In this document: positions 35,192 to 44,466 of the stretch, one piece after another | How positions within the stretch are numbered: the first letter of the stretch is position 1 | How the letters are laid out: every line of letters begins with the position of its first letter | NCBI RefSeq assembly: GCF_004348985.1 | Contig: NZ_SMKW01000013.1 | Span: forward strand, 1 to 64,000 | Length of the DNA stretch: 64,000 nt | Origin: Saccharopolyspora elongata | GTDB lineage: Bacteria > Actinomycetota > Actinomycetes > Mycobacteriales > Pseudonocardiaceae | Reading direction: 5' to 3' | Made by a program: the position numbers and the translations under genes | Notes under the pieces: model-generated | What the model saw: the letters and a program-made list of their open reading frames with translations, nothing else | Databases searched by the model: none | What the model was told of the DNA's origin: nothing

Positions 35192-36268
35192 TCAGGGGTG
35201 CTGGAGGCGCTGCATGATCAGCGAGACGTAGTGCTCCATGTCCTTCTGCAGGCACGGCACCGAGGCGTGCTTCCCGGTGCAGCCCGGCGCCCACGTGCTG
35301 CCGTCGCCGTAATCCGCGAAGTAGTGCGGGATTCCGGCGGCGTTCAGGTTCGCTGCGGTCACCAGGTTGGTGTCCCTGGCCACGCTCTCGACGACGGCCT
35401 GGGGCGGGTTGACGGTCAGGTCGCCGCCGTTGCCGGTGTACATGGCCACGCCCATGCCGCGCAGCGATTCGACGTGCTGGGCGGGGCTCTGCGCGTTCCA
35501 GACCCCGTCGAGGGGCCAGACCGGCGAGCCGAAGATCGCATCGACCGCGACGGTCGGCGTGCCCGACTCCGGTAGCAGCTCGGTGCCGATCACCGCCGCC
35601 CGCTGCGCCTGGTTGAGCAGGTCGAGGCCGCCGGAGAAGCTGCCGACGTAGCTGAACAGCTCCGGCCGGCGCTCGGCGTAGTGGAACGCCCCGAACCCGC
35701 CCATCGAATGGCCGACGATGGCCCGGCCTTCCCTGGTGGGGATGGTCCGCAGGTTCGCGTCGATCAGCGGGATGACCTGGTCGAGGTGGAAGTTCTCCCA
35801 GTTCTGCGGGCCCAGCCCGCCGGGGTTCACCCAGTTCGAGTACCAGCTGCGAACCCCGTTGGGGTGCACCGTGATCAGCGGCGCGTCCTTGGTCGCCTGC
35901 TCGGTGATCTGCTGGTTGACCTGGGTGTTCGCGCGGTCGGGATTGCCGTGCAGCGAGTACAGCACCGGGTAGCGGTCGGCGTTGGCGGTGTAGCCCTCGG
36001 GCAGGGTGACCATAATGTCGTGCTGCCCCGCGGTCTGGCCCGGCAGCAGCGTGGGATTCGGAACCTGTTCGGAGGCCACGGAGAAGACGAACGTCCGCTG
36101 GGCGTCATCGACCCACTCGGGCTGGCGGACCACGGTCAGGCCGAAGCCGTCGTCGAGGCGCGGCGGCTCGGTTTCGGCGGTCGCGGCGGTGGCGACGAGA
36201 GTCGAAGCAACGGTCAGGCCGGCCGCCATCGCGACCGCCCGCCACTGTGATTTCCGGAAACGGGTCAT
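35192..36268 (-). CDS. Secreted esterase, antigen 85/esterase D type
   Basis: A 358-residue exported alpha/beta hydrolase. Signal peptide at residues 1-32 (AVAMAAGLTVASTLVATAAT). The nucleophile elbow is GHSMGGFGAFHYA; the Asp/His of the triad probably lie in the GGDLTVNP region and near the C-terminal HYFADYG. The family includes mycolyltransferases and acyl esterases; no mycolate genes are visible here, so a general esterase is more likely. ATG 36268 follows AGGGGAA. It is divergent from the NACHT gene. Confidence 0.85.
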   Translation of the reverse strand: MTRFRKSQWRAVAMAAGLTVASTLVATAATAETEPPRLDDGFGLTVVRQPEWVDDAQRTFVFSVASEQVPNPTLLPGQTAGQHDIMVTLPEGYTANADRYPVLYSLHGNPDRANTQVNQQITEQATKDAPLITVHPNGVRSWYSNWVNPGGLGPQNWENFHLDQVIPLIDANLRTIPTREGRAIVGHSMGGFGAFHYAERRPELFSYVGSFSGGLDLLNQAQRAAVIGTELLPESGTPTVAVDAIFGSPVWPLDGVWNAQSPAQHVESLRGMGVAMYTGNGGDLTVNPPQAVVESVARDTNLVTAANLNAAGIPHYFADYGDGSTWAPGCTGKHASVPCLQKDMEHYVSLIMQRLQHP

Positions 36269-36379
36269 GCGGTTCCCCTGTCGAAGGCTGACCTCGCCGC
36301 CTCGGCGAGCGCCGGCCGCCAGGTCCCGGCCGGTACCGGAGATGATGTTGTTTGCGCTGGTCAGCGAACCAGGGCACGA

Positions 36380-36422
36380 ACCGGCCAAATACGGCCGGTC
36401 CTCGCGTTCTTCGCGCTAAGGT
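36380..36422 (+). promoter_or_regulatory. Promoter and dyad of the XRE-NACHT gene
   Basis: The dyad ACCGGCC-AAATAC-GGCCGGT (36380-36399) overlaps the expected -35 position of the -10 box TAAGGT (36417-36422). This would let the gene's own helix-turn-helix domain repress it. It also faces the esterase promoter. Confidence 0.55.
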
Positions 36423-36459
36423 CCCCGAGCCAGGACACGCCGCATCGAGAGGCGCCGAA

Positions 36460-38793
36460 GTGACGAGCCGGTTCGGTCCGCTACTGCGTCAGTTGCGACG
36501 TCGGGCGGGAATGACGCAGGAGCAGCTGGCGGAACGGTCCGGGGTCGGCGTGCGCACCATCCGCCGGCTGGAGAACAACTCGCCCACCGATCCCCGGATC
36601 GGGACGGTGAAGTTGTTGGCGGACGCACTGGACCTCTCGCCCGACGAGCGCCGGGAACTGCTGGCCGAGGACGCCGCCGTCGAGGCCCTCGCGGCAGCGC
36701 CGGACGTCGATCCGCCCAGCGCGCCCCTCGCGCCGCGGGATGCGCTGACCGAAGCCGCGGATCAACTCGCGCAAGCGGTCGCCGCCCGCTGGCAGCGCGA
36801 GGAGGAACAGCGCCGGATCCACGACCCGTTCCCGCTGCCGGTGCGGTGGCAGCCGGTGTCCGCGGACCTGACCGACCACCCGGACAACATCCACCGCGTT
36901 CCGGCCGGATCCACAGCGGATCCGCTGGACCTGACCGGCGACCTCACCGAGATCGCGGACGTCTACCGGCGCATCCCGTCCGGCCGGCTGGCGGTGCTGG
37001 GGCGCCCCGGATCCGGGAAGACGATCCTGGCGCTGCGCTTCACCCTGGACCACCTGCGGACCCGCACCGCCACCGACCCGGTGCCGGTGATCTTCAGCGT
37101 CGGATCGTGGGACCCGACGGCCACCGCGCTGCGGGACTGGCTGATCGACCAGCTCTCCCGCGACTACCCGGGCCTGGTCGCGAGCGCCCCCAACGGGTCG
37201 ACGCTGGCCGCCGCGCTGGTCGAAACCGGCCGCGTGCTGCCGGTTCTCGACGGGTTCGACGAGATCGCCCACGGCCTGCACCGCAGCGCGGTGGAAGCGC
37301 TCAACACCACGTCGCTACCGCTGTTGCTGACCAGTCGACCCGGCGAGTACGCCGCGGCCGTCGAGGCGACCGCCCTGGCCGGCGCCGCCGGTGTCGAGCT
37401 GGTCGAACTCGGCCGCGCCGACCTGATCAACTACCTGCCGCGCACCACGCGCCGGGGCACCGCCTGGGATTCCGTCCTGGACGAGCTGCGCGAACGCCCG
37501 GACAGCGAGGCGAGCGCCAACCTCGCCGCGGTGCTGAGCACGCCGCTGATGGTCGGCCTCGCCCGAACCGTCCACGGCGAAACCGGCGAGGACCCGGCCG
37601 ACCTGCTGGACACCGACCGCTTCCCGACGCGGGCGGCCCTCGAAGACCACCTGCTGAGCAGTTTCGTGCCCGCCGTCTACCGCCCGCGGCCGTCCGCCGG
37701 GCGACGGAACTGGGATCCGGACCGGGCCCGGCGCTGGCTGGGCTACCTCGCCGACAACCTGGACCGGCTCGGCACCAGCGATCTCAAGTGGTGGTTGGTC
37801 GGCGGCTCGCTGCGCCGCTCGTCGCGCATCCTCGCCGTCGTGCTGGCGTCCGCGTTCGTCACCGCCGTCGTCGATGCGCTCGTTTTCCTGCCCCTCTACG
37901 TGATCCAGCACGGGATCGGGTTCGGCATCGGGTTGGCCCTGCTGGACGGCTTGATGACCGGGACCGAGCTCGGTCTGGCCTTCGGGCTGCTGTACGGGCT
38001 TCTGGTCGTGTACGGAGGCGTCGGGTTCGAGCTGTCCAGCATGCGGGTCCGCTTGCTGGGCAGGGGCAGGAGAACCGGCCGCCGCGCCCGCACCGCCGCC
38101 ACCAGGTTCGGCGCCGGGCTGCTGGGCGGGTTCGTGGTGGCGCTCGGGTACGCGCCGGTGAGCACGTTCATGCGCACGATGCTCAGCAAGACCCCGATCC
38201 CGGATGACTTGGCGATCGAGCTGACGCTCGTCAACTTCCTGGTTTTCGGGCTCATCTTCGGCCTCGCGCTCGGGACGGGACTCGCGCTCGTGTCCGTGCT
38301 GGAGACGCCCCTCGACATCAACTCCGCCGCCACCCCGATCGGCATGCTGGCCGCGAACCGATCGGCGGTGGTGCGCCAGACCGCGTTGTTCGCGCCCCTG
38401 GCGATGCTCCTGATCGCCATCGGCGGGCGGCTCGTCGTCGATCTCTTCCAGGGTTCGCTGGGCCCGCTCAACTGGCCGCTGTTCGACGGGCTCATCATCG
38501 GCGCAGTGGGCGGGACGAGTGGGGCGATCGCCTACGCGGCGGCGTTCACCGCCTGGGGGCAGTGGGTCCTCCTGGCACGTGTCTGGCTGCCGCTGACGGG
38601 TCGGCTTCCCTGGCAGGCGATCGTTTTCCTGGACGACGCGTACGACAGAGGAGTGCTGCGCCAGGCCGGTGCCGTCTACCAGTTCCGGCACGCCCGGCTC
38701 CAAGCCCACCTCGGCCGCGCCTACCGAGCCCAGCACGCCACTCCGGCCCGGCTCGACCCCGCCACCCGGACGAACCACCCCGCCGCCACCTGA
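36460..38793 (+). CDS. XRE-NACHT NTPase with C-terminal membrane domain
   Basis: A 777-residue three-part protein. Residues 1-65 are an XRE helix-turn-helix (RRRAGMTQEQLAERSGVGVR). About 180-420 is a NACHT STAND NTPase: Walker A GRPGSGKT, Walker B VLPVLDGFDEI and sensor SLPLLLTSRPGEY. After a helical stretch, six or so hydrophobic segments follow from about residue 460 (ILAVVLASAFVTAVVDALVF and others). There are no WD40, TPR or LRR repeats. Some bacterial NACHT proteins defend against phage; this fusion could sense a signal and act on the membrane, which is an inference. GTG 36460 follows GAGAGG. Confidence 0.85.
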   Translation: MTSRFGPLLRQLRRRAGMTQEQLAERSGVGVRTIRRLENNSPTDPRIGTVKLLADALDLSPDERRELLAEDAAVEALAAAPDVDPPSAPLAPRDALTEAADQLAQAVAARWQREEEQRRIHDPFPLPVRWQPVSADLTDHPDNIHRVPAGSTADPLDLTGDLTEIADVYRRIPSGRLAVLGRPGSGKTILALRFTLDHLRTRTATDPVPVIFSVGSWDPTATALRDWLIDQLSRDYPGLVASAPNGSTLAAALVETGRVLPVLDGFDEIAHGLHRSAVEALNTTSLPLLLTSRPGEYAAAVEATALAGAAGVELVELGRADLINYLPRTTRRGTAWDSVLDELRERPDSEASANLAAVLSTPLMVGLARTVHGETGEDPADLLDTDRFPTRAALEDHLLSSFVPAVYRPRPSAGRRNWDPDRARRWLGYLADNLDRLGTSDLKWWLVGGSLRRSSRILAVVLASAFVTAVVDALVFLPLYVIQHGIGFGIGLALLDGLMTGTELGLAFGLLYGLLVVYGGVGFELSSMRVRLLGRGRRTGRRARTAATRFGAGLLGGFVVALGYAPVSTFMRTMLSKTPIPDDLAIELTLVNFLVFGLIFGLALGTGLALVSVLETPLDINSAATPIGMLAANRSAVVRQTALFAPLAMLLIAIGGRLVVDLFQGSLGPLNWPLFDGLIIGAVGGTSGAIAYAAAFTAWGQWVLLARVWLPLTGRLPWQAIVFLDDAYDRGVLRQAGAVYQFRHARLQAHLGRAYRAQHATPARLDPATRTNHPAAT

Positions 38794-38892
38794 ACCGTTC
38801 GCCAGGCCGGGCTGGGTGGCTGACGGGGGGTCTAAAACGGAGCTTCGGGCGCGTGGGCCGGGGGTTTCCGGTTTTGCCTGAAATCGGGAGAT

Positions 38893-40275
38893 TCAGCTGC
38901 GGCGGGGGAGGGCGGCGATGAGGATCGAGCCCAGGAGCAGCAGCGCCGTGCCGGTCCAGAACAGCGGGATCACGTAGTACGAGCTGCTGGTCAGGGCGAG
39001 CGGCGGAACGTCCGGGAGGTGGGCCGACGGGCCGGTCCCCGCCGGCGGTGTGGCCGCCGCCGAGCCGTCGCAGTCCACGCCGCCCGCCGGAGCCCCGGCG
39101 CGGGCGATCTGCTCGCCGAAGGTGATCTGCACCAGCGAAGTCGGGAGCCCCACCGGGTGGCCGCGCAGCAGCTGCAGGTCGAAGAGCTTCGCAGCCGCCC
39201 GGACCTCGGTGCCGACGACGTCGTGCCGGAGTTCCCCGACGCTCATCCGCAGCACACCGGCGTCCACGATCCGCTGGTCCAGCCCGGGCAGCGGCAGGTC
39301 CAGGTCCGGATGCGCCGCATCCAGCACGCCGAGTTCCTCGCCGCCCTGGCTGACCCGCAGCACCGGCGCCTTGTAGTCCACAGTGGACGTAGCGGGGTCG
39401 CCGGTGGCCGTGGCGACCAGCCGTGGCTCGCCGACGACGTCGACGCGGATCTCCTGCGAGGTCCCGGAGAACAGCCGAACGCTCGCAACCTGCAGCGTCG
39501 AGGTCGACTGCACGGCCTTGCGGGCCTGCCCGGCGACGGAAACCAGCTGCACGTTGGAATGCGCGTTGACGGCATCCGGCACGTGCAGCAAGGACCCGGT
39601 GCCGTCCGCGGTAGGTGCCCCGCTCAGGAGCCCGTCCAGCGACAGCCCGCCGGGCAGCGCGTTGACCGCCGAAGCGCTGCCCAGCGACATCTGGGCATCG
39701 GCGATCGGCGACACGCACGGCCCGACCTGCTCGTCCCAGCGCGCATGCACGCTGCCGTCCAAGCCGCTGAGCTTGACCAGCTGATCGGCCGGCGACGCGG
39801 GCATGGGGAGACCGCCGCTGGTCGGCGCGGCGTGATCGGGCAGCGCGGTCTGCGCCAACCCGGTCGGCATCTGCGGCGTCTTGCCCAACAGCGCCACGCC
39901 GAACGGTGAGGCTTCGGCGATGGCCCGCTCGTGGGCGAAGAATGCGGTGGAGTTCGCCTGCGCGATCGCCCGGCCCATCCCGGCCTCGGCCACGGACTGC
40001 TTGGGCAACTGCTCCTCGAACTCGGGATCGTCGATGACGGAGTCGGTCGGCACGGTGTCCGGCAGGATGCGCACGATCCCGACCATGGTGCCGGCATCGG
40101 CGACGATCGGACCGGGAGCCGAGGTCGGCTCGGACGCCGGAGGCTGCCCGGGGTTCTCGGGCGCGGGGATGGGCGTGGTCGGCGGCGTGCTCTGCGCGAA
40201 CGCCGCGGGCAACGACCACCCGGCCAGGACCAGCCCCACGGCGGAACACGTGCTGAAGCGGCGAAGAGCCCGCAT
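38893..40275 (-). CDS. Large exported, membrane-anchored surface protein
   Basis: A 460-residue protein with a signal peptide (residues 1-28, ending AAFAQS), a Pro-rich linker, a long extracellular part and a C-terminal helix (SYYVIPLFWTGTALLLLGSI) before a basic RRS end, the layout of a tail-anchored wall protein. There is no LPxTG box. Two Cys (GPCVSP; GVDCDG) may pair. ATG 40275 follows GGGAGG. It contains GTCCACAGTGGAC (39376-39388, a perfect odd palindrome). Family not recognised. Confidence 0.75.
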   Translation of the reverse strand: MRALRRFSTCSAVGLVLAGWSLPAAFAQSTPPTTPIPAPENPGQPPASEPTSAPGPIVADAGTMVGIVRILPDTVPTDSVIDDPEFEEQLPKQSVAEAGMGRAIAQANSTAFFAHERAIAEASPFGVALLGKTPQMPTGLAQTALPDHAAPTSGGLPMPASPADQLVKLSGLDGSVHARWDEQVGPCVSPIADAQMSLGSASAVNALPGGLSLDGLLSGAPTADGTGSLLHVPDAVNAHSNVQLVSVAGQARKAVQSTSTLQVASVRLFSGTSQEIRVDVVGEPRLVATATGDPATSTVDYKAPVLRVSQGGEELGVLDAAHPDLDLPLPGLDQRIVDAGVLRMSVGELRHDVVGTEVRAAAKLFDLQLLRGHPVGLPTSLVQITFGEQIARAGAPAGGVDCDGSAAATPPAGTGPSAHLPDVPPLALTSSSYYVIPLFWTGTALLLLGSILIAALPRRS

Positions 40276-40506
40276 CCGGCGACCTCCCGATCGCGTGACA
40301 GGAATCACTGCCGATCCAACGAGCCCAGGCCCAGGAGGTGACGGAAGAAGTTGACGAGAGCCCCCTGGCAAGAGGTGGGATTCCGCCGAACCCGGAGCGT
40401 CGGAGTCGCCTTGCTAGGTGCCTGACCAGGGAAAACCTGGAGCTTGTGGAGCGGTGGGGGTCGAGAACGACCTCGGGCCCGGGCCAGCTACACTTGACCA
40501 CGCAAC

Positions 40507-40580
40507 GCCGCCTTAGCTCAGTCGGCTAGAGCGACGCACTCGTAATGCGTAGGTCAAGGGTTCGATTCCCTTAGGCGGCT
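40507..40580 (+). tRNA. tRNA-Thr (anticodon CGT)
   Basis: A 74-nt cloverleaf: acceptor GCCGCCT pairs with AGGCGGC, D stem GCTC/GAGC, anticodon stem ACGCA/TGCGT with loop CTCGTAA (anticodon CGT at 40541-40543), T stem AAGGG/CCCTT around TTCGATT. CCA is not encoded. TACACT at 40489-40494 fits a -10 box. It reads ACG codons. Confidence 0.97.
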
Positions 40581-40599
40581 CGCTCGGAAGACCGCAGGA

Positions 40600-40989
40600 T
40601 CACTCAGGTGACCTGCGGTTTTTCTTTTGCCCTGGGCGAGGTGGCGTGACGCAGCTTCCCCGCGAACGGTCTCTGCGTGCCCTGCCGACCGTGAAGCCGA
40701 AGACGGATCGTGCGTCCTGTCGCTGATCAAGACGAATATCGACCATGAGACGGCCGACCTGCCAGTCATGCTCGCCTTCCATCCGTCCACGCACGGCGGC
40801 GACCAGACGTCCGCCTCGACGCACGACGAGGGTCGTCCAGGACTGTGCCCAGGCAAGGACCTGGTCGTGGGTCTCATGCAGAGCGGGCACATCCAGCGTG
40901 TTGTTCCCGATGGCCTCTGAGACCCAGCAGCAGCGCTGCAACACGACCAGCTCGGCGAGCTGGCCGGCACGTGTTCGTCGTGCAGTGCA
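40600..40989 (-). pseudogene. Degraded GNAT N-acetyltransferase
   Basis: The minus strand reads QLAELVVLQRCCWVSEAIG, then HETHDQVLAWAQSWTTLVVR and WQVGRLMVDIRLDQRQ, which fits the middle of a GNAT acetyltransferase (acetyl-CoA site normally VxPxLQGxGLGxxLL). From there the frame drifts: the Q/RxxGxG/A loop and C-terminus are absent, and there is no proper start. It is a broken copy lying just after the tRNA. Confidence 0.55.
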
Positions 40990-41058
40990 TCGGCCCGGTG
41001 CGGAAGCCTTCGATGCGGCTTGGGTGACGCCGGCCTCGGCGTTTGATCTCGTCGTCGG

Positions 41059-41496
41059 TTATCGCTGGGGTGGCATCGGGATTTCGCGCAACGGTTGACC
41101 GCCGTCGACGAACAGCCGGCCACCGGGTACCAATGCGGCGGCTATGCGCTCCAGCGCGCGTCGCCCCGCTTCTGGATGGCGGCCATCGAGTGCGCCCACG
41201 CGTACCGCGAAGACGATGTCGAAGGGAGCCTCACCGGGTTCCAGCACGAAATCTTCCGCCGTGATCTGCCGGACGCTCATGCGGCCCGAGGCGATCTCCT
41301 GGGCCGAGGCCGTCTTGGCTTGAGCGATCGCCTTGGCAGAACGGTCGATCGCGAGGATGTGCCCCGAAGTCAACCGTGCCGCCACGGCGCGCGCGGCGGC
41401 GCCTGGTCCGCACCCGATCTCCAGAACTCGCGCCTGCGGCGTAAGCGGCAGCGCGTCCACGATCTCGCCGAGACGAGGCGAAAGATCTCTTGGCAT
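41059..41496 (-). CDS. Class I SAM-dependent methyltransferase, short
   Basis: A 145-residue protein with the SAM-binding motif VLEIGCGPGAAARAVAARL (about residues 24-42), the acidic LAIDRS and ITAEDFVLEPG. It ends soon after LVPGGRLFVDGG, so only the core fold is present. This is short for the superfamily but comparable small actinobacterial forms exist. No substrate domain is visible. It has no partner; neighbours are fragments. Confidence 0.68.
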   Translation of the reverse strand: MPRDLSPRLGEIVDALPLTPQARVLEIGCGPGAAARAVAARLTSGHILAIDRSAKAIAQAKTASAQEIASGRMSVRQITAEDFVLEPGEAPFDIVFAVRVGALDGRHPEAGRRALERIAAALVPGGRLFVDGGQPLREIPMPPQR

Positions 41497-41701
41497 AGGC
41501 CGAGCCTAGGGCGAAATCAGTGAACGGGAAGGCGACCGGTCTTCGAGGCCGGGTTCGGCCGCCGAATCCGGCGGGGTGTAGGCCGGCGCGCGGGACGCGC
41601 CAAGCCGCCCCGCGCGATCGGGGAGGCTCATTGGCCAGCCGTTCCCCACGATCCTGACTCTCCATGCACCCGCGATGCCCGTTCGGGCAGTGGGTGATCG
41701 T

Positions 41702-41763
41702 TTTTCCGACTGCTGACAACCGCCGTGGTCCCGGCACGTCTGTTTGATCGAAGAGTCGGAAAA
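41702..41763. repeat. 10-bp inverted repeat upstream of a lipoprotein gene
   Basis: TTTTCCGACT (41702-41711) and AGTCGGAAAA (41754-41763) are perfect complements 42 nt apart, ending 23 nt before the lipoprotein start. It could be a paired operator or a structured leader. Confidence 0.5.
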
Positions 41764-41786
41764 CAACCCGGTTGCAGGAGAGACAG

Positions 41787-42320
41787 ATGCGCAAGATCAG
41801 TCGTATGGCCGTTCTGATCCCCGGTGGTTTGCTGGCCGCGGCGGTGTTCGTGAGCGGGTGCACGTCCCCGGCCGGGCAGTCGGCATCGACCCCGCCCGGA
41901 CCGGCGGCAGGCGTCGCGAGTGCCGGGGGTACGGCCAGTTCGGAGACGGGCGCCGGAGCAGACGTCATGGCCTCGAACAGGTACACCGTCGACATTGCCG
42001 TCGATCTGGAGTTCGCCAAGGACGACGGGGACTGGATGGTCTTCTACGTCGAAGGCAAGTGGGACGACTCCTCCATGGCGGCTCCCCACCCGGTCAGCGC
42101 AGGCGGACCGACTCAGGTGGTCGCGCTCGCTCCGGAGGTCGAGTTGCTGAGCCCGTTCGAAGGCGCCACGCCGACCGCCGAGCCCCAGCTCGACTCGGAG
42201 GGGCTGGGGGTAGTGCCGATCACCTTGGACGACTTCATCCAGCAGAACAACCAGTCGGCCAAGATCTGGTTCGATGAGAGCGGCCAGGTCATCAAGATCG
42301 CCGCGCGGTACCAGCCCTGA
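41787..42320 (+). CDS. Predicted lipoprotein
   Basis: A 177-residue lipoprotein. The signal peptide ends in the lipobox FVSGC (about residue 24), followed by a Ser/Pro/Gly-rich linker. The mature domain is mainly strands (YTVDIAVDLEFAKDDGDWMV; VVPITLDDFIQQNNQSAKIW), which suggests a small beta-fold. ATG 41787 follows AGGAGAGA. No family recognised. Confidence 0.7.
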   Translation: MRKISRMAVLIPGGLLAAAVFVSGCTSPAGQSASTPPGPAAGVASAGGTASSETGAGADVMASNRYTVDIAVDLEFAKDDGDWMVFYVEGKWDDSSMAAPHPVSAGGPTQVVALAPEVELLSPFEGATPTAEPQLDSEGLGVVPITLDDFIQQNNQSAKIWFDESGQVIKIAARYQP

Positions 42321-42491
42321 CCCAGTCCCATCGCAGCGAGTTCGTGCCTCCGAACGGTCCGGCGGACGACGCCTAAGGGCGGTTTCCGGTCAAGAAGCGC
42401 ACTGAATCTCTTTGGCCGGGCGGACCGGACAGCCGACGTGAGTGGTCGGCTCGCCGGGTTCGGGCGAGCCGACCGTGCTTGGGCGCTTGGT

Positions 42492-42980
42492 TCAGGCGGT
42501 TCTTTCTGGTTGCCAGATCGTGGTGTGCAGGTCTGTTCCTCGGACCAGTTGGATTCGCCAGGGGGTTATTCGGATCACCGCGTACTCCGGGTCTTCCGGG
42601 CCTCCTCGCCAGTAGTGGATCGGGTCGTAGCCCACTCCTCGCGGTCCTCCTTCGACGTACACGTTCCAGGCGTGGCGCTTGGACTCCTCGTCGTCCGCCC
42701 AGGCCGAGGTGCTGTCCACGAAGACCGCGTTCTGGCGCGGGTTCCAGTACGAGTACGTCGTGTGCGGGTTGTTGGCGAGGTGCGCCGTTTTGATCGGCGT
42801 CTTGTAGGCCGCGAGCCAGCCGACCGGTTGTCCGTCGACGACTTCCCAGACCGGGAGCAGGACCCTGGCCCGGGGGCGGTGCCGACTGTCGACGGTGATC
42901 ATCGTGGCGTACTTGATGTCGCGGATGTAGCTGTTGAACGTGTCCTGGACGTCCGCGAAGTCGGTGGTCCTGGTGGTCAT
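42492..42980 (-). CDS. PPOX-superfamily flavoprotein
   Basis: A 162-residue pyridoxamine 5'-phosphate oxidase-like protein: TFNSYIRDIKYATMITVDS opens the split barrel, RHRPRARVLLPVWEV and PHTTYSYWNPRQNAVFVDS are the flavin-binding strands, and WRIQLVRGTDLHTTIW closes it. It begins 17 nt after the MFS gene, so the two form an operon: a redox enzyme with an exporter. Substrate unknown. Confidence 0.83.
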   Translation of the reverse strand: MTTRTTDFADVQDTFNSYIRDIKYATMITVDSRHRPRARVLLPVWEVVDGQPVGWLAAYKTPIKTAHLANNPHTTYSYWNPRQNAVFVDSTSAWADDEESKRHAWNVYVEGGPRGVGYDPIHYWRGGPEDPEYAVIRITPWRIQLVRGTDLHTTIWQPERTA

Positions 42981-42997
42981 GCCGGGCTCCTGTGCGG

Positions 42998-44404
42998 TCA
43001 GTGCGTGGTGAGGATCTTGGCGTCGCCCGGCTCGATCGCCGGGCTCTTGCGGGGCCGCAGCCCGAATGCGCTGATGAGGCCGGCGATCAGCGCGGCGGCG
43101 AGCGGAACGACGAGGGCCGCGTGGTAGCCGTCGAGCATCGCGGCCGGTGTCTCGGAGGCCGTGGCGGCGATGTTGACGGCCGTGACCATCGACAGCCCGA
43201 GCGCGGCACCGAACTGGAACGACGTGTAGAGGAGACCGCCCGCCAGGCCTTGGTCGGCCTCGTCGATGCCGTCGGTGGCGACGATGGTGAGCGGGCCGTA
43301 CACCAGCGAGAACGCGAGGCTCAGGAGGATCAGGCTGGGGAGCATCATCAGGTACGTCCAGTCCGCGCCGACCGGCAGGAACAGCGCGTACGCCAGCGCG
43401 GAGAGCAGCAGCCCGCCGAAGATCACCCGGGCATTGCCGAACCGGTCGACCAGCTTGGGGGTGAGCGTGGGCGAGAGGACGGCGTCGAGGCCGATGACGA
43501 TCATCGCGAAGCTGGTCTGCAGCGTCGACCAGCCGCGCAGTTCCTGCAGGTACAGCACCACGAGGAACTGGAATCCGAAGAACGCGCCGACGAAGAGCAC
43601 CCCGATGGCGTTGGCGCGGACCACCGCCCCGGAGCGGAAGATGCCCAGCCGGACGAGCGGCTCGGTGACGCGGCGTTCTATGGCGATGAAGGCGGCGAGG
43701 AAGGCCAACCCCGCGGCGAACGTGCCCAGCGTCCAGCCGATTCCGGTGTGCGTGGCGCGTTCGACGCCGAGGACGAGCAGCACGATGGCGGCGGTGATGG
43801 TGATGCCGCCGGCCAGGTCGATGCGCTGGCCGGTCCGTTCGGGGCGCGGTGACTTGGGCGCCAGGGCGAGCGCGGCGACCAGGATGAGGAACGACATCGC
43901 GACCGGCGCGAAGAACACCCACCGCCAGTGGATGGAGGTGAGCAGGCCGCCGACGACCAGGCCGATCGAGAAGCCACCGGCCGCCGTGCCGGAGTAGATC
44001 AGCAGGGCCTTGTTGCGCTTCGGGCCTTCTTCGAAGCTGGTGGTGATGATCGACAGCCCGGCCGGGGTCATGAAGGCGGCGGCGACGCCGGTGACGAATC
44101 GGGCGACGATCAGCATCCAGCCTTCGGAGGCGAGCCCGCCGAGGCCGGAGAAGAGGAGGAAGACGGCCAGCCAGAAGACGAACATCCGACGCCGTCCGAA
44201 GAGGTCGGCGGCCCGGCCGCCGACCAGCATGAACCCGCCGTAGCCGAGGACGTAGGCGCTCATCACCCACTGCAGTTCGCCGGTGGACATGCCGAGTTCG
44301 GCCCTGATGGCGGGGAGGGCCACGTTGAGCATCGCCACGTCGATGCCTTCCAGGAAGATCGCCCCGCACATGGCGAAGAGCACTCCCCAGTCACGCGCAC
44401 GCAT
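42998..44404 (-). CDS. MFS exporter, DHA2-type, paralogue 1
   Basis: A 468-residue, roughly 14-segment MFS transporter: GAIFLEGIDVAMLNVALPAI at TM1, GGRAADLFGRRRMF in loop 2-3 and GVAAAFMTPAGLSII. It is so similar to the gene at 46548-47915 in sequence and length that they must be recent duplicates. ATG 44404 follows AAGGAAA. Its upstream DNA has the same 44-nt element as paralogue 2 but no adjacent LysR gene. Likely drug efflux. Confidence 0.9.
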   Translation of the reverse strand: MRARDWGVLFAMCGAIFLEGIDVAMLNVALPAIRAELGMSTGELQWVMSAYVLGYGGFMLVGGRAADLFGRRRMFVFWLAVFLLFSGLGGLASEGWMLIVARFVTGVAAAFMTPAGLSIITTSFEEGPKRNKALLIYSGTAAGGFSIGLVVGGLLTSIHWRWVFFAPVAMSFLILVAALALAPKSPRPERTGQRIDLAGGITITAAIVLLVLGVERATHTGIGWTLGTFAAGLAFLAAFIAIERRVTEPLVRLGIFRSGAVVRANAIGVLFVGAFFGFQFLVVLYLQELRGWSTLQTSFAMIVIGLDAVLSPTLTPKLVDRFGNARVIFGGLLLSALAYALFLPVGADWTYLMMLPSLILLSLAFSLVYGPLTIVATDGIDEADQGLAGGLLYTSFQFGAALGLSMVTAVNIAATASETPAAMLDGYHAALVVPLAAALIAGLISAFGLRPRKSPAIEPGDAKILTTH

Positions 44405-44466
44405 CTGATTTCCTTGTTCTCGTTGGGAAAACCTGGTATCACCACGATCTGTCGAGGCGTGCGGGC

